Below, one piece after another: positions 63,761 to 64,000 of a stretch of DNA of 64,000 nt; positions within the stretch are counted from its first letter, which is position 1, and every line of letters starts with the position of its first letter. The DNA is taken from the NCBI RefSeq assembly GCF_020149765.1, contig NZ_CP083809.1, positions 3,658,001-3,722,000 of the forward strand, given 5' to 3'. The notes under the pieces were generated by a model. It had not been told where the DNA came from, ran no database searches, and was given only the letters and a program-made list of their open reading frames with translations. The translations under genes and the position numbers were made by a program. This DNA comes from Pantoea agglomerans (lineage in GTDB: Bacteria > Pseudomonadota > Gammaproteobacteria > Enterobacterales > Enterobacteriaceae).

Positions 63761-64000
63761 ATGATGTCGCTTAAAACAGTAGTGGTAGTAGATATGCAAA
63801 ACGGTGTGTTTGCCACGCCGCGCTTTGACCAGGCGGGCTGTACCGCACGCATCAATCAGCTTACTGAGGCGGCCGACCGCACGATTTTTATATCGCATTG
63901 CGAAGGCGAGCTGCAGGAAGGCACGACGGCGTTTCAGCTGCTGGCCGGGCTGCATCAGCCTGAAGGCAGCCTGTATGTGAGCAAAACCGCCTGCGACAGC
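63761..64000 (+). CDS. Isochorismatase-family cysteine hydrolase (5' part; continues past the window)
   Basis: Eighty residues are visible. LKTVVVVDMQNGVF at the N-terminus carries the first Asp of the family's catalytic triad (VDMQ). FISHCEGELQEGTTAFQLLAGL continues the fold but its place differs slightly from the usual THD motif. GGGAGAAAGG precedes ATG 63761 (63764 is an equally good start). Divergent from the AraC gene. Substrate unknown. Confidence 0.82.
   Translation, partial: MMSLKTVVVVDMQNGVFATPRFDQAGCTARINQLTEAADRTIFISHCEGELQEGTTAFQLLAGLHQPEGSLYVSKTACDS

Overview
The window looks like the chromosome of a GC-rich member of the Enterobacterales, most likely an Erwiniaceae species of the Pantoea/Mixta/Erwinia type. 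This is an inference from protein similarity recalled from memory. Many proteins closely resemble E. coli ones (Acs-YjcH-ActP, YjcE, GhxP, SoxRS, YjcB, Tsx, AbgRABT, SbmA, YncE, Aer, MurQ, GltP, Gcd). The window also holds a membrane-bound gluconate dehydrogenase operon, which is typical of Pantoea-like bacteria and absent from E. coli K-12. No rRNA, tRNA, CRISPR array or intact insertion sequence was seen.

Layout. 1-10.1 kb is a carbohydrate locus: a cut-off GH28 glycosidase, two ABC permeases and a binding protein read leftward; a GNAT acetyltransferase and the UgpC/MalK-type ATPase read rightward; a ROK repressor and a BadF-type (glucosamine kinase-like) sugar kinase read leftward; a Gfo/Idh/MocA oxidoreductase reads rightward. 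10.1-21.7 kb has an MFS exporter, an AT-rich orphan gene, gcd (PQQ glucose dehydrogenase), an MdtG-like exporter, LysR and AraC regulators, a QseB/QseC-like two-component pair, tsx with a CRP/CytR-type promoter, and a VOC protein. 21.7-28.7 kb is the divergent abgR / abgABT p-aminobenzoyl-glutamate locus followed by an MFS carrier. 28.7-32.7 kb is the three-gene gluconate dehydrogenase operon, with a palindrome upstream that resembles the GntR operator. With Gcd it would give a periplasmic glucose to gluconate to 2-ketogluconate oxidation route.

32.9-43.9 kb carries sbmA, a fused dihydroxyacetone kinase, yncE, a small BhsA-like protein, a NepI-like exporter with a divergent AraC regulator, aer, murQ and gltP. 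44.4-57.5 kb largely keeps the E. coli acs-to-soxRS neighbourhood: acs-yjcH-actP, a decayed Phd/YefM antitoxin fragment, yfaZ, lrgAB with its LysR regulator, yjcE, ghxP (with a PurR box), a GST, soxR/soxS (with a perfect SoxR box), and yjcB (with a near-ideal CRP site).

57.5-61.7 kb is the most accessory part. It has a 180-bp-spaced duplicated terminator enclosing a large palindromic element, a two-gene cassette of a TupA-like ATP-grasp protein and a Wzx-type flippase with no glycosyltransferases, a truncated IS3-type HTH protein, and about 0.9 kb of structured non-coding DNA. The window ends with an EamA exporter, an AraC regulator and the start of an isochorismatase-family hydrolase.
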